From contig NC_135560.1 of assembly GCF_964340395.1 (NCBI RefSeq), forward strand, positions 3,862,998 to 3,926,997: 64,000 nucleotides of DNA. The letters run 5' to 3'. Source of the stretch: Glandiceps talaboti (taxonomy: Eukaryota > Hemichordata > Enteropneusta > Spengelidae). The notes under the pieces were generated by a model, which was given only the letters and a program-made list of their open reading frames with translations, was not told the DNA's origin and made no database searches. Shown here piece after piece: positions 55,005-64,000 of the stretch (positions within the stretch are counted from its first letter, which is position 1; each line of letters starts with the position of its first letter). Position numbers and translations under genes: made by a program.

Positions 55005-58000
55005 AGTGTACATGTACCGTCAGGGGTGTACTTCATTTACATGTACAGTCAGGGGTGTACTTCACGTACATGTACCGTCAGGGGTGTACTTCATGTACAT
55101 GTACAGTCAGGGGTGTACTTCATGTACATGTACAGTCAGGGGTGTACTTCATGTACATGTACCGTCAGGGGTGTACTTCATGTACATGTACCGTCAGGGG
55201 TGTACTTCATGTACATGTACAGTCAGGGGTGTACTTCATGTACATGTACCATCAGGGGTATACTTCAGGTACATGTACCATCAGGGGTATACTTCAGGTA
55301 CATGTACCGTCAGGGGTGTACTTCATGTACATGTACCGTCAGGGGTGTACTTCATGTACATGTACCGTCAGGGGTGTACTTCATGTACATGTACCATCAG
55401 GGGTGTACTTCATGTACATGTACCGTCAGGGGTGTACTTCATGTACATGTACCGTCAGGGGTGTACTTCATGTACATGTACCGTCAGGGGTGTACTTCAT
55501 GTACATGTACAGTCAGGGGTGTACTTCATGTACATGTACCATCAGGGGTGTACTTCATGTACATGTACAGTCAGGGGTGTACTTCATGTACATGTACAGT
55601 CAGGGGTGTACTTCATGTACATGTACCGTCAGGGTTGTACTTCACGTACATGTACCGTCAGGGGTGTACTTCATGTACATGTACCGTCAGGGGTGTACTT
55701 CATGTACATGTACAGTCAGGGGTGTACTTCACGTACATGTACCGTCAGGGGTGTACTTCACGTACATGTACCGTCAGGGTTGTACTTCACGTACATGTAC
55801 CGTCAGGGGTGTACTTCACGTACATGTACCGTCAGGGGTATACTTCACGTACATGTACCGTCAGGGGTATACTTCATGTACATGTACAGTCAGGGGTGTA
55901 CTTCATGTACATGTACCATCAGGGGTGTACTTCATGTACATGTACAGTCAGGGGTGTACTTCATGTACATGTACCGTCTGGGGTGTACTTCATGTACATG
56001 TACCGTCAGGGGTGTACTTCATGTACATGTACAGTCAGGGGTGTACTTCATGTACATGTACAGTCAGGGGTGTACTTCATGTACATGTACAGTCAGGGGT
56101 GTACTTCATGTACATGTACCATCAGGGGTGTACTTCATGTACATGTACCGTCAGGGGTGTACTTCATGTACATGTACAGTCAGGGGTGTACTTCACGTAC
56201 ATGTACCGTCAGGGGTGTACTTCACGTACATGTACCGTCAGGGTTGTACTTCATGTACATGTACAGTCAGGGGTGTACTTCACGTACATGTACCGTCAGG
56301 GGTGTACTTCACGTACATGTACCGTCAGGGGTATACTTCACGTACATGTACCGTCAGGGGTGTACTTCATGTACATGTACAGTCAGGGGTGTACTTCACG
56401 TACATGTACCGTCAGGGGTATACTTCACGTACATGTACCATCAGGGGTGTACTTCATGTACATGTACAGTCAGGGGTGTACTTCATGTACATGTACCATC
56501 AGGGGTGTACTTCATGTACATGTACCGTCAGGGGTGTACTTCATGTACATGTACAGTCAGGGGTGTACTTCACGTACATGTACCGTCAGGGGTGTACTTC
56601 ACGTACATGTACCGTCAGGGTTGTACTTCATGTACATGTACAGTCAGGGGTGTACTTCACGTACATGTACCGTCAGGGGTGTACTTCACGTACATGTACC
56701 GTCAGGGGTATACTTCACGTACATGTACCGTCAGGGGTGTACTTCATGTACATGTACAGTCAGGGGTGTACTTCACGTACATGTACCGTCAGGGGTATAC
56801 TTCACGTACATGTACCATCAGGGGTGTACTTCATGTACATGTACAGTCAGGGGTGTACTTCATGTACATGTACCATCAGGGGTGTACTTCATGTACATGT
56901 ACAGTCAGGGGTGTACTTCATGTACATGTACCGTCAGGGGTGTACTTCATGTACATGTACAGTCAGGGGTGTACTTCATGTACATGTACCATCAGGGGTA
57001 TACTTCAGGTACATGTACAGTCAGGGGTGTACTTCATGTACATGTACCATCAGGGGTGTACTTCATGTACATGTACCATCAGGGGTGTACTTCATGTACA
57101 TGTACCATCAGGGGTGTACTTCATGTACATGTACCATCAGGGGTGTACTTCATGTACATGTACCATCAGGGGTGTACTTCATGTACATGTACCATCAGGG
57201 GTGTACTTCATGTACATGTACCGTCAGGGGTGTACTTCATGTACATGTACCGTCAGGGGTGTACTTCATGTACAATGTACAGTCAGGGGTATACTTCATG
57301 TACATGTACCATCAGGGGTGTACTTCATGTACATGTACAGTCAGGGGTGTACTTCATGTACATGTACAGTCAGGGGTGTACTTCATGTACATGTACCATC
57401 AGGGGTATACTTCAGGTACATGTACTGTCAGGGGTGTACTTCATGTACATGTACCATCAGGGGTGTACTTCATGTACATGTACCATCAGGGGTGTACTTC
57501 ATGTACATGTACAGTCAGGGGTGTACTTCATGTACATGTACAGTCAGGGGTGTACTTCATGTACATGTACCATCAGGGGTATACTTCATGTACATGTACT
57601 GTCAGGGGTGTACTTCATGTACATGTACCATCAGGGGTGTACTTCATGTACATGTACCGTCAGGGGTGTACTTCATGTACATGTACCATCAGGGGTGTAC
57701 TTCATGTACATGTACCATCAGGGTTGTACTTCATGTACATGTACCATCAGGGGTGTACTTCATGTACATGTACCATCAGGGGTGTACTTCATGTACATGT
57801 ACCATCAGGGGTGTACTTCATGTACATGTACCATCAGGGGTGTACTTCACGTACATGTACAGTCAGGGGTGTACTTCATGTACATGTACAGTCAGGGGTG
57901 TACTTCATGTACATGTACCATCAGGGGTGTACTTCATGTACATGTACCATCAGGGGTATACTTCACGTACATGTACCATCAGGGGTGTACTTCATGTACA

Positions 58001-58264
58001 TGTACCATCAGGGTTGTACTTCATGTACATGTACCGTCTGGGGTGTACTTCATGTACATGTACAGTCAGGGGTGTACTTCATGTACATGTACCGTCAGGG
58101 GTGTACTTCACGTACATGTACCGTCAGGGGTGTACTTCACGTACATGTACCGTCAGGGGTGTACTTCATGTACAATGTACAGTCAGGGGTGTACTTCATG
58201 TACATGTACCATCAGGGGTGTACTTCATGTACATGTACAGTCAGGGGTGTACTTCATGTACAAT
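55005..58264 (+). repeat. 29-base minisatellite array, about 112 units
   Basis: The unit is GTCAGGGGTGTACTTCATGT + ACATGTACC. Variants fall at a few fixed places: CCGTC/CAGTC/CCATC, CATGT/CACGT/CAGGT, GGTGTA/GGTATA and GGGTTGTA. The unit carries the palindrome TGTACATGTACA. Two slips (ACAATGTACA) occur near 57273 and 58174. Because 29 is not a multiple of 3 and the unit has no stop codon in this strand, all three forward frames stay open for over 1000 codons; these are not genes. Confidence 0.97.
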
Positions 58265-58419
58265 GGACAATTGTCTTCTGAGACACGACAATAAATAGCC
58301 CATTGACATTGTGGTACACCTCTGATGGCAAAAAATTAGGATTTACTTTCAAGAATTGAGTAGAAATTTCAGTACTAAAATTGACTGAACAGGTGAGTGT
58401 TATGAGGTATTTATGCCAT

Positions 58420-58752
58420 TCATGAGCCAGGTTCAACAAAAAAACATGGAATACTTACTCTGATCGTTCTACGTCATGACAACGTATGTCTACGTCACTG
58501 GTTCCGCTGTGTTCAAAATATGAGTCAAAACATTCAAATTGCTATTACTTGCCCCGATTTCTCTTTGATATAATTGTGGTAGAATTATGTTATTCCCTAA
58601 TATTTTTCTTCATTCAGCCAGAAAATGCTTGTGGCCTAACGGTTGTCACTACTAGTCGCTAGACAAGTAGTGACAAAGGCCCCTTAGCTCACTCATAGTT
58701 TCCTTGGCTGAATGAAGAAAAATGTTGGGGACTAATAACATCTAAATGTCTG
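58420..58752 (+). mobile_element. Dispersed fold-back repeat, copy B
   Basis: Matches 600-935. The core 58589-58740 is an inverted repeat: TGTTATTCCCTAATATTTTT + CTTCATTCAGCC against GGCTGAATGAAGAAAAATGT + TGGGGACTAATAACA. There is no coding content, so it looks like a small non-autonomous element together with shared flanking sequence. Confidence 0.65.
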
Positions 58753-59729
58753 GTCTATATGAAATAACCTACATGTACTAGTAATATTATGGTTCTACTC
58801 TTAGTCAGTGGTATACTTTGAATAAGTTATATCAAAAAGTGTACAGCATTCAGAAAATTGTCCTGTGATTTATCTGTAAGCACATCAGGTCTTTTTTTCA
58901 TATTATACGATTTTTTTTTTGTCGAGTAATATTCCAAGCATATCAGAAATTGTACTGACTGCATACTTTGCATTCTGAGCCTATTGTCAATATAAAAGAT
59001 TTCCATCATCTGCCAATCAAATACCATGTACCATAGCACTTGAAAGATGTTGATCATATATCTGCCAATCAAGTACTGTTTTAACATAATACTTGAATGA
59101 TGCCAGTCATTAACCAATCAAATACCTTGTAGCATACAAATGACAAAGTGTGTGATGTTGATTGGTAGATATTTGTAAAGTAATGCGATATGCTTGTTGC
59201 TAATTATTGTGACTTTGACTATCTTTTCATATTGTCTTGTTAACTCGTCAAACTGTTACAAGTCTAAAAGTCCAGTTGTTGGTCTGTTTATGTAACCACT
59301 TGCTACAAACTGAGCAGAAATAAGGACTGGATCTTTCAGGGTAGAGGAACCCCTGTAACAGATGTGGGGTGGGGTGGGGTCGGGTGAGGTGAGGGATCTG
59401 GTTGAACTTGCACAGCTTTCCATACCAAGTACAATCATGGTCATCCATGTAATCCTTGGTGAACTTAGGTTGATTTTACATATACTTACCACCCTAACAA
59501 AAAACACTGATAAGAACTAGGCTGGTAAATATAGCTTGAGATAGATTTACCTAATTACCACACTTATTAAATCACTGGTTGGGAACCCTGGTAAATACCT
59601 TGGGAATACAGGTAGATTGTAGTTATGTTACTACCCAGTCACTTATTTCATTAACATCTTTATACTTTTTATTCACTATACTAAGTCAATAGTGATATCG
59701 GAAGGGTTGATATTTCAACTGCATTGCAG
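58753..59729. other. Intergenic stretch
   Basis: No supported gene. A short local repeat occurs at 58990-59130 (TGCCAATCAAATACC / TGCCAATCAAGTACT / AACCAATCAAATACC, period about 60). A GGGGTGGGGTCGGGTGAGGT run is at about 59368-59395. Confidence 0.4.
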
Positions 59730-59957
59730 TCATGGATATTTTTGTTTTTGATAGTGATTGCAAATACAAAAGAAGTGACAAGTGTGTTTACACATGAATG
59801 GAAGTCTGCTAACAATGTTGGCAAGTATATATTCCAGATTCATATCAGTGTGAAAATGAACTTCAGCTATCGCCCCTCCCCCAGTGTGAAAAACAACAAA
59901 TTGTGTTCTGACAATGATACCAGACATATTGCAGTGTGGCAATCCACACAGAAACAG
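59730..59957 (+). CDS. Weak candidate exon (76 codons, phase 0 at both ends)
   Basis: Bounded by a plausible acceptor (TTTCAACTGCATTGCAG) and donor (AAACAG|GTCAGA). The only long open frame reads SWIFLFLIVIANTKEV, a hydrophobic start like a signal or membrane segment, then SVKMNFSYRPSPSVKNN and NDTRHIAVWQSTQKQ. I recognise no domain and found no partner exon. It may be chance. Confidence 0.2.
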
Positions 59958-60139
59958 GTCAGATACAAAGTGTTATTTTCAATGCAATCACTTTAATTGT
60001 AAAATTATGACACAAACGATCCAATGATGTAATTTGTCATACATGTACGTATCAAAAATGTTGATGAAATATGTAGTATATAATCAACTGTTCTACAATG
60101 CAAGAAGACAATTGTAATGTTATATAAGACATGCATTGA

Positions 60140-60500
60140 CATTAACATTATACAAATCAGGTCTAAAAATGAAATATCACAGTGTATAATTCCAAAATTA
60201 CTTAGCAGATGGGGTTGAGATTTGGTGGGATTGTTGTTAGGGGTGTTTACATTAAGAAGTATTTATGACATGATGATTCCATCAGTGATATGCAAATTAG
60301 GGCTAACAATGTGTCTTTTTGGTCTAAAATCTATAATTCCCAAACTACTGAGCAGATTGGGTTGAAATTGAATGGGGATGCCTATGGAGATGTGTACATG
60401 AATGTGTAACATGATGAATCCCATCAGCGACATGCAAATTAAATCTGAAAATCTCTCAATTTTGGTCTAAAACTTATATGAATGCGACTGAAATTCGGCG
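60140..60500 (+). repeat. Diverged tandem repeat, unit about 150 bases
   Basis: Two and a half units, each with TTGGTCTAAAATCTATAATT, then CC.AA.TACT.AGCAGAT.GGGTTGA, then a GATGAATCCCATCAG.GA.ATGCAAATTA block. It belongs to the same repeat family as parts of 32.4-32.7 kb. Confidence 0.7.
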
Positions 60501-60539
60501 GGGATGTTTCTGGAGTTGGTATTCTGCAGTTATTGTTCA

Positions 60540-61260
60540 AAACATTTTGACACAACTGGCCCTAGCAACCATGGCCACACCCTTAGCAACAGTGTAATGA
60601 TGATGCATATTACAAAGATAACACCAGGGATTGGTAGGTAAGTGAATAAAGAATAAAAATATATAACTATGTAAATATGACTAGCAACATGCCCATGCCC
60701 ATAGCAACATCCAAATGATGGTTTATATTCCAAAGATGAAAACTGGAAAGGGTAGGCAAGTTAAAGTGGCCATGTGGATGAGGATTTGGGTATTTCTTTT
60801 GGATTTTAATTTATAAAATAATTTTATCACGGCTTCCTACTTGAAAAATCAATGTGAAACATATGTCAAGTCCTAGTTTGTAACTCAATAAATTGCAAAA
60901 GATAATTATATACAATCTTTGTTATTGTTATGTACAATAAACGTTTTATTGCAATGTATTGAGTTACAAACACAACTTTGTCAATGTTGTTTCACATTGG
61001 ATTTTCAAGTAGGAAGTAAAATCCAACATAAATACCCAATCCTCATCCGGATGGCCACTTTAATAAGCACTTCCAAAAATGTATGCAAATATGTTTAGCA
61101 ACAAGATCATACCTATAGCAACAGTCAAATTATGGTGTATATCATAAAAAATAACAGGGATTAATTAATAGACAAAGAAATGAACATTCAAAAAATGTAA
61201 GCAAATATGCCTAGCAACAAGACCACACCCATAGCAACAGCCTAATGCAGTTGTGCTACA
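60540..61260. repeat. Dispersed CATAGCAACAG-type repeats (interrupted by a fold-back element)
   Basis: Blocks such as ATGCCTAGCAACAAGACCAC + ACCCATAGCAACAG and an ATATTCCAAAGATAA.A block recur at 60560-60760 and 61080-61250, and also at 32520-32700. The element at 60761-61063 splits the run. Confidence 0.6.
60761..61063. mobile_element. TTAA-ended fold-back element (MITE)
   Basis: The left end TTAAAGTGGCCATGTGGATG + AGGATTTGGGTATT is mirrored by AATACCCAATCCTCATCCGG + ATGGCCACTTTAA. The arms continue through CTTCCTACTTGAAAAATC against GATTTTCAAGTAGGAAG and TTTGTAACTCAATA against TATTGAGTTACAAA. TTAA at both ends may be the target duplication. A half copy is at 9565-9740. Confidence 0.85.
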
Positions 61261-61699
61261 ATGCCATTGGCACTATTTTTAACTTGAGTGAAATGTTTAT
61301 CAACCCAGCTTGTGCCACTTTAAGCAAAAACTGGGACAGTTATAATGTTATGGGGTTACAGCAAACCATGTAAGACTGAAGATGACTATGGGCCCAATGT
61401 AGTAATTACCTCATTCTAGAACTCAGGTAACATAGAGATGACTGTATATTAGGTGTAAGAATACAGGATCAGGTTGATAAAATGATTGAGAAAGATCCAT
61501 TGTGAAATTAAATTGATATCACATTTGAAAGGTGTGTCTGCATCCTATTCCGACATGAGTTCACTGCTCCCAATGCTCACTATATAGAGAATTTAGCATG
61601 GGTAAGCACTGTCCTTGCCACCCAGGCTGTCATGATTGGCTGGTTTCTTTCATGCTTCAAAAGTGTTCTACCATCCGTGTTCTTTAGTCATCTTTGAAT

Positions 61700-62100
61700 G
61701 ACAATATTCAATCAATGAATGAATCAATCAATCAATCAATCAAAAGAATTTGTATAGTGCCAAAATCCAATGCGATGTAATGTTCTATGGCGCTGAACAT
61801 GAATAATAGTAGATCATAGTAAAAAGTTCGAAAGCTCTTGCGAACAGATGTGTCTTGATGTCCTTCTTGAATTTATTGACAGTTGACGTAGAATGAAGTT
61901 CAACTGGTATAGTGTTCCATAAGACTGGCGCAGTTTGTGAGAACGCACACTCAATGTATGACTTTGTATTACACTCACATGAAGAGTAATGGCTGATCCG
62001 CCCTCTCTGTGTACGTGTACAAGTGTTAAAATATAAACATGTATGTATAAGTACATTGTATGTTTCAATGTTGAAGACATGCATATTCTAGTATGTTGAT
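61700..62100 (-). mobile_element. LINE ORF2 C-terminal relic and 3' end
   Basis: The minus-strand frame has SYIECAFSQTAPVLWNTIPV + ELHSTSTVNKFKKDIKTHLF, a standard LINE C-terminus (S....AP.LWN.LP......S...FK..LKTHLF). After the stop the minus strand ends in a short tail, TTTGGCACTATACAAATTCT, then a (TTGA)n run at 61725-61745. Truncated. Confidence 0.7.
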
Positions 62101-63240
62101 CATATATATATAAACATGTACAAATTACCATGTTATTGATATATAATTCATTGAGCAGATTATAGCCACCATCCATGCAATCTATCGAGGAGAATACTGC
62201 CATTACCATGGTTACTAGTCTAAGAGTATGTAATTAAAGACTGATTATTCAAAACAAGTACTGTACAGATTTTTACTAAATTTAGACCAAATTTTTCCCT
62301 GTTGAATCTCAGGTCCATTCTTGAGATAGAGGAAAACTACCAAAATTCATTTTCAGAATCTGAGTCTGATTAAAATCTAATGTGGTGAAAGTGGCTAGAT
62401 GTTGTTATTTACCTGTCTTTCCTTTGTTTAGGATTAAGGCTTACATTTAGGGTCAGTCAGGTTATCGGAAACACACTATTTTTTTTTATTTAACCTTAAG
62501 TTACTGGTATTATTGAATTACAAATATGTGGGTGTGCTTCAACATGAGACTCAAAATGCAATTAGTCACCTTTTAAATGCCAGTAACTTTGAAATGTCAC
62601 CTGCTGAATGTTGCTTTTTACAGAAATTCTCATTTTTCAATCATTGAAACATTTATCACTTGCAAATTTATTCCTGTAATTACTGGCAATTATAGCCTGT
62701 GTAGTGATGTTTTGAAAAAAAATCATGTGATGGAGTTTGTTAAGATGAAGATTGATATCAAGCCATGTTTATTATATTTATGGAAAGACACTTGTCTGGC
62801 TGTCTACATGTCATATCTCAGTGACAGTTACATTTGATTTGAATCATTTTGAGACAATTTAATCAGTGTTCAATAACCTCAAAGTAGAAACATTTGACTG
62901 TCTTTGTGTATGAATCACAACATGTTTACTACTAAGCTACGACTCTGACATGACAGTACTAATTATTGACATAGATAATAAACCTATGGCTTAATATATG
63001 GCAATTTGTATGAGTTGCTGGATTGTGTCAGATTGTAACGCTAGTCACAGCTGTCAAATAAAACTTTGTAATTATCAAATAATTTCTCACTTTAATGGAA
63101 AACAGGACAGATTTGTTAACTGTTATGATTAACATAAAAGAGTTGATTAAAAAATAAGCTGCTCTGCATAATAATTATATATATTAACATTTAATGTTTT
63201 CTCACCCAGTTGGTATGTTTGTTTTTATGTCAGAATTAAC
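62101..63240. other. Intergenic stretch
   Basis: No supported gene. An 86-codon frame at 62577-62837 has no motif. No repeat recognised. Confidence 0.35.
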
Positions 63241-63249
63241 TACTCATAT

Positions 63250-63510
63250 TTTTACTTTCCATGAAGGAAGGTTATATTTTTGGGATAGGATGTCTGTGTG
63301 TCTGTGCCATTGTTTTCTCAAAAACGGCTGGCTCAATTAAAACAAAATTAGCTAGTCCCATATTCTTTGGGGTAATGGTAATGGTTAGGTTTTGGTAATT
63401 GTACTGAGGTATTTGCATAGTTAACGGTTTTCAGTAATTAGTCTATATCTTAAGAATGAATTATTATCTAATTTCAATATAATTTTGGACATACATCAAT
63501 GATAACTTTG
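63250..63510 (+). repeat. Fragment of the family inserted at 31.02-35.49 kb
   Basis: CAAAAACGGCTGGCTCAATT, TCTTTGGGGTAATGGTAATG, GTTTTCAGTAATTAGTCTAT and TATCTTAAGAATG match 31175-31330 and the tandem units there. A TGTCTGTGTGTCTGTG remnant stands where the other copy has (TCTG)n. Confidence 0.65.
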
Positions 63511-63637
63511 CTCTTATGGAAGGCATAATCAGTTTAGTATCGAGTGTCTAATTATTGACATATACATTGTATGTTTGATTTCACCGTCTACTGCTTACAT
63601 ACATAGTATGTGATCTGCCCCTGGTCCATGTAAGATG

Positions 63638-63700
63638 CAATAAATAAATAAATACATACATAAATAAATAAATAAATAAATAAACAAATAAATAACCAAG
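63638..63700 (+). repeat. (AAAT)n microsatellite
   Basis: AAAT units with ATAC interruptions. The minus-strand frames across it are shadows. Confidence 0.9.
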
Positions 63701-64000
63701 TAGATGAAAATAAGAATTTCAGAATACGGAGTCTGACCATATATGACCTGTTGGGCTTGGAGGTTGGCAAGGAGATTCACCTGAATCAATCTTGTGGTAT
63801 ATTTTAGAAGTTTAAAGTTTGAAATTTAGTAAAATTTCTACTCTGATTATGATATTGACAGTTCAAAATTGATAAATTGTTGTTTTAGTGGTATACAGAT
63901 GTATAACAAGTTTGTGTATACTATGATGTTAATGCAAATTGTATTTCATCGGATCATATTTGTATTTTATGTATTTTGTATATATTTAAAACAATTGTTC

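Noticed and set aside
55005-58264. CRISPR-like array (29-base repeat)
   Set aside because: Units are head-to-tail with no spacers, in an animal genome; this is a minisatellite.
54925-58298. Three overlapping open frames of more than 1000 codons with a repeating 29-residue pattern
   Set aside because: They are the 29-base minisatellite read in three frames. Only lack of a stop in the unit keeps them open; there is no domain and no codon bias.

Overview
This window is nuclear DNA from an animal, most likely a marine invertebrate (hemichordate, lancelet or lophotrochozoan). The evidence is AT-rich sequence, spliceosomal introns with GT..AG ends, LINE relics, fold-back elements, very long (TA)n, (TCTG)n, (TATG)n and (CA)n microsatellites, and minisatellites rich in ACATGTAC. 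I cannot name the species. There are no operons, rRNAs, convincing tRNAs or CRISPR arrays.

Layout. (1) 0-22 kb, plus strand: a tandem cluster of SLC16/monocarboxylate-transporter-like MFS genes. Two complete four-coding-exon genes (3535-9956 and 15373-20302) have identical exon phases and near-identical exon lengths. Relics of further copies lie between and after them: a decayed exon 2 near 14.2 kb, duplicated 3' pieces of exon 3 near 8.4 kb, and repeated promoter/5'-UTR-exon blocks near 12.7, 14.5 and 21.3 kb. (2) 23.9-39.4 kb, minus strand: an 11-exon gene reconstructed here with every intron phase consistent. It encodes about 780 residues: a Neuralized (NHR) domain, a long armadillo-like helical region, a Cys-rich segment, and a C-terminal domain that resembles ADP-ribosyltransferase-fold regions. 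This is the most interesting gene in the window. Its 8 kb third-position intron pair (30.4-38.5 kb) holds several elements nested inside one another. (3) 40-49 kb: a pentanucleotide satellite, a 2 kb G-rich terminal-inverted-repeat element with internal tandem repeats, a 38-bp minisatellite with higher-order structure, and LINE remnants. (4) 49.4-51.3 kb, plus strand: an intronless-CDS FEM1 (FEM1A/C type) gene, the substrate receptor of a CUL2 ubiquitin ligase, with a long 3' UTR. (5) 55.0-58.3 kb: a 3.25 kb array of a 29-bp minisatellite, open in all three forward frames only because the unit lacks stops. (6) 58-64 kb: dispersed repeats, a TTAA-ended fold-back element, a LINE relic, and one weak candidate exon.

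How the genes relate: the transporters are plasma-membrane solute carriers amplified by tandem duplication, with an apparent gene-conversion tract in the large exon. The NHR gene and FEM1 are divergently oriented about 10 kb apart. Both belong to families linked to ubiquitin ligases, but nothing here shows that they work together.
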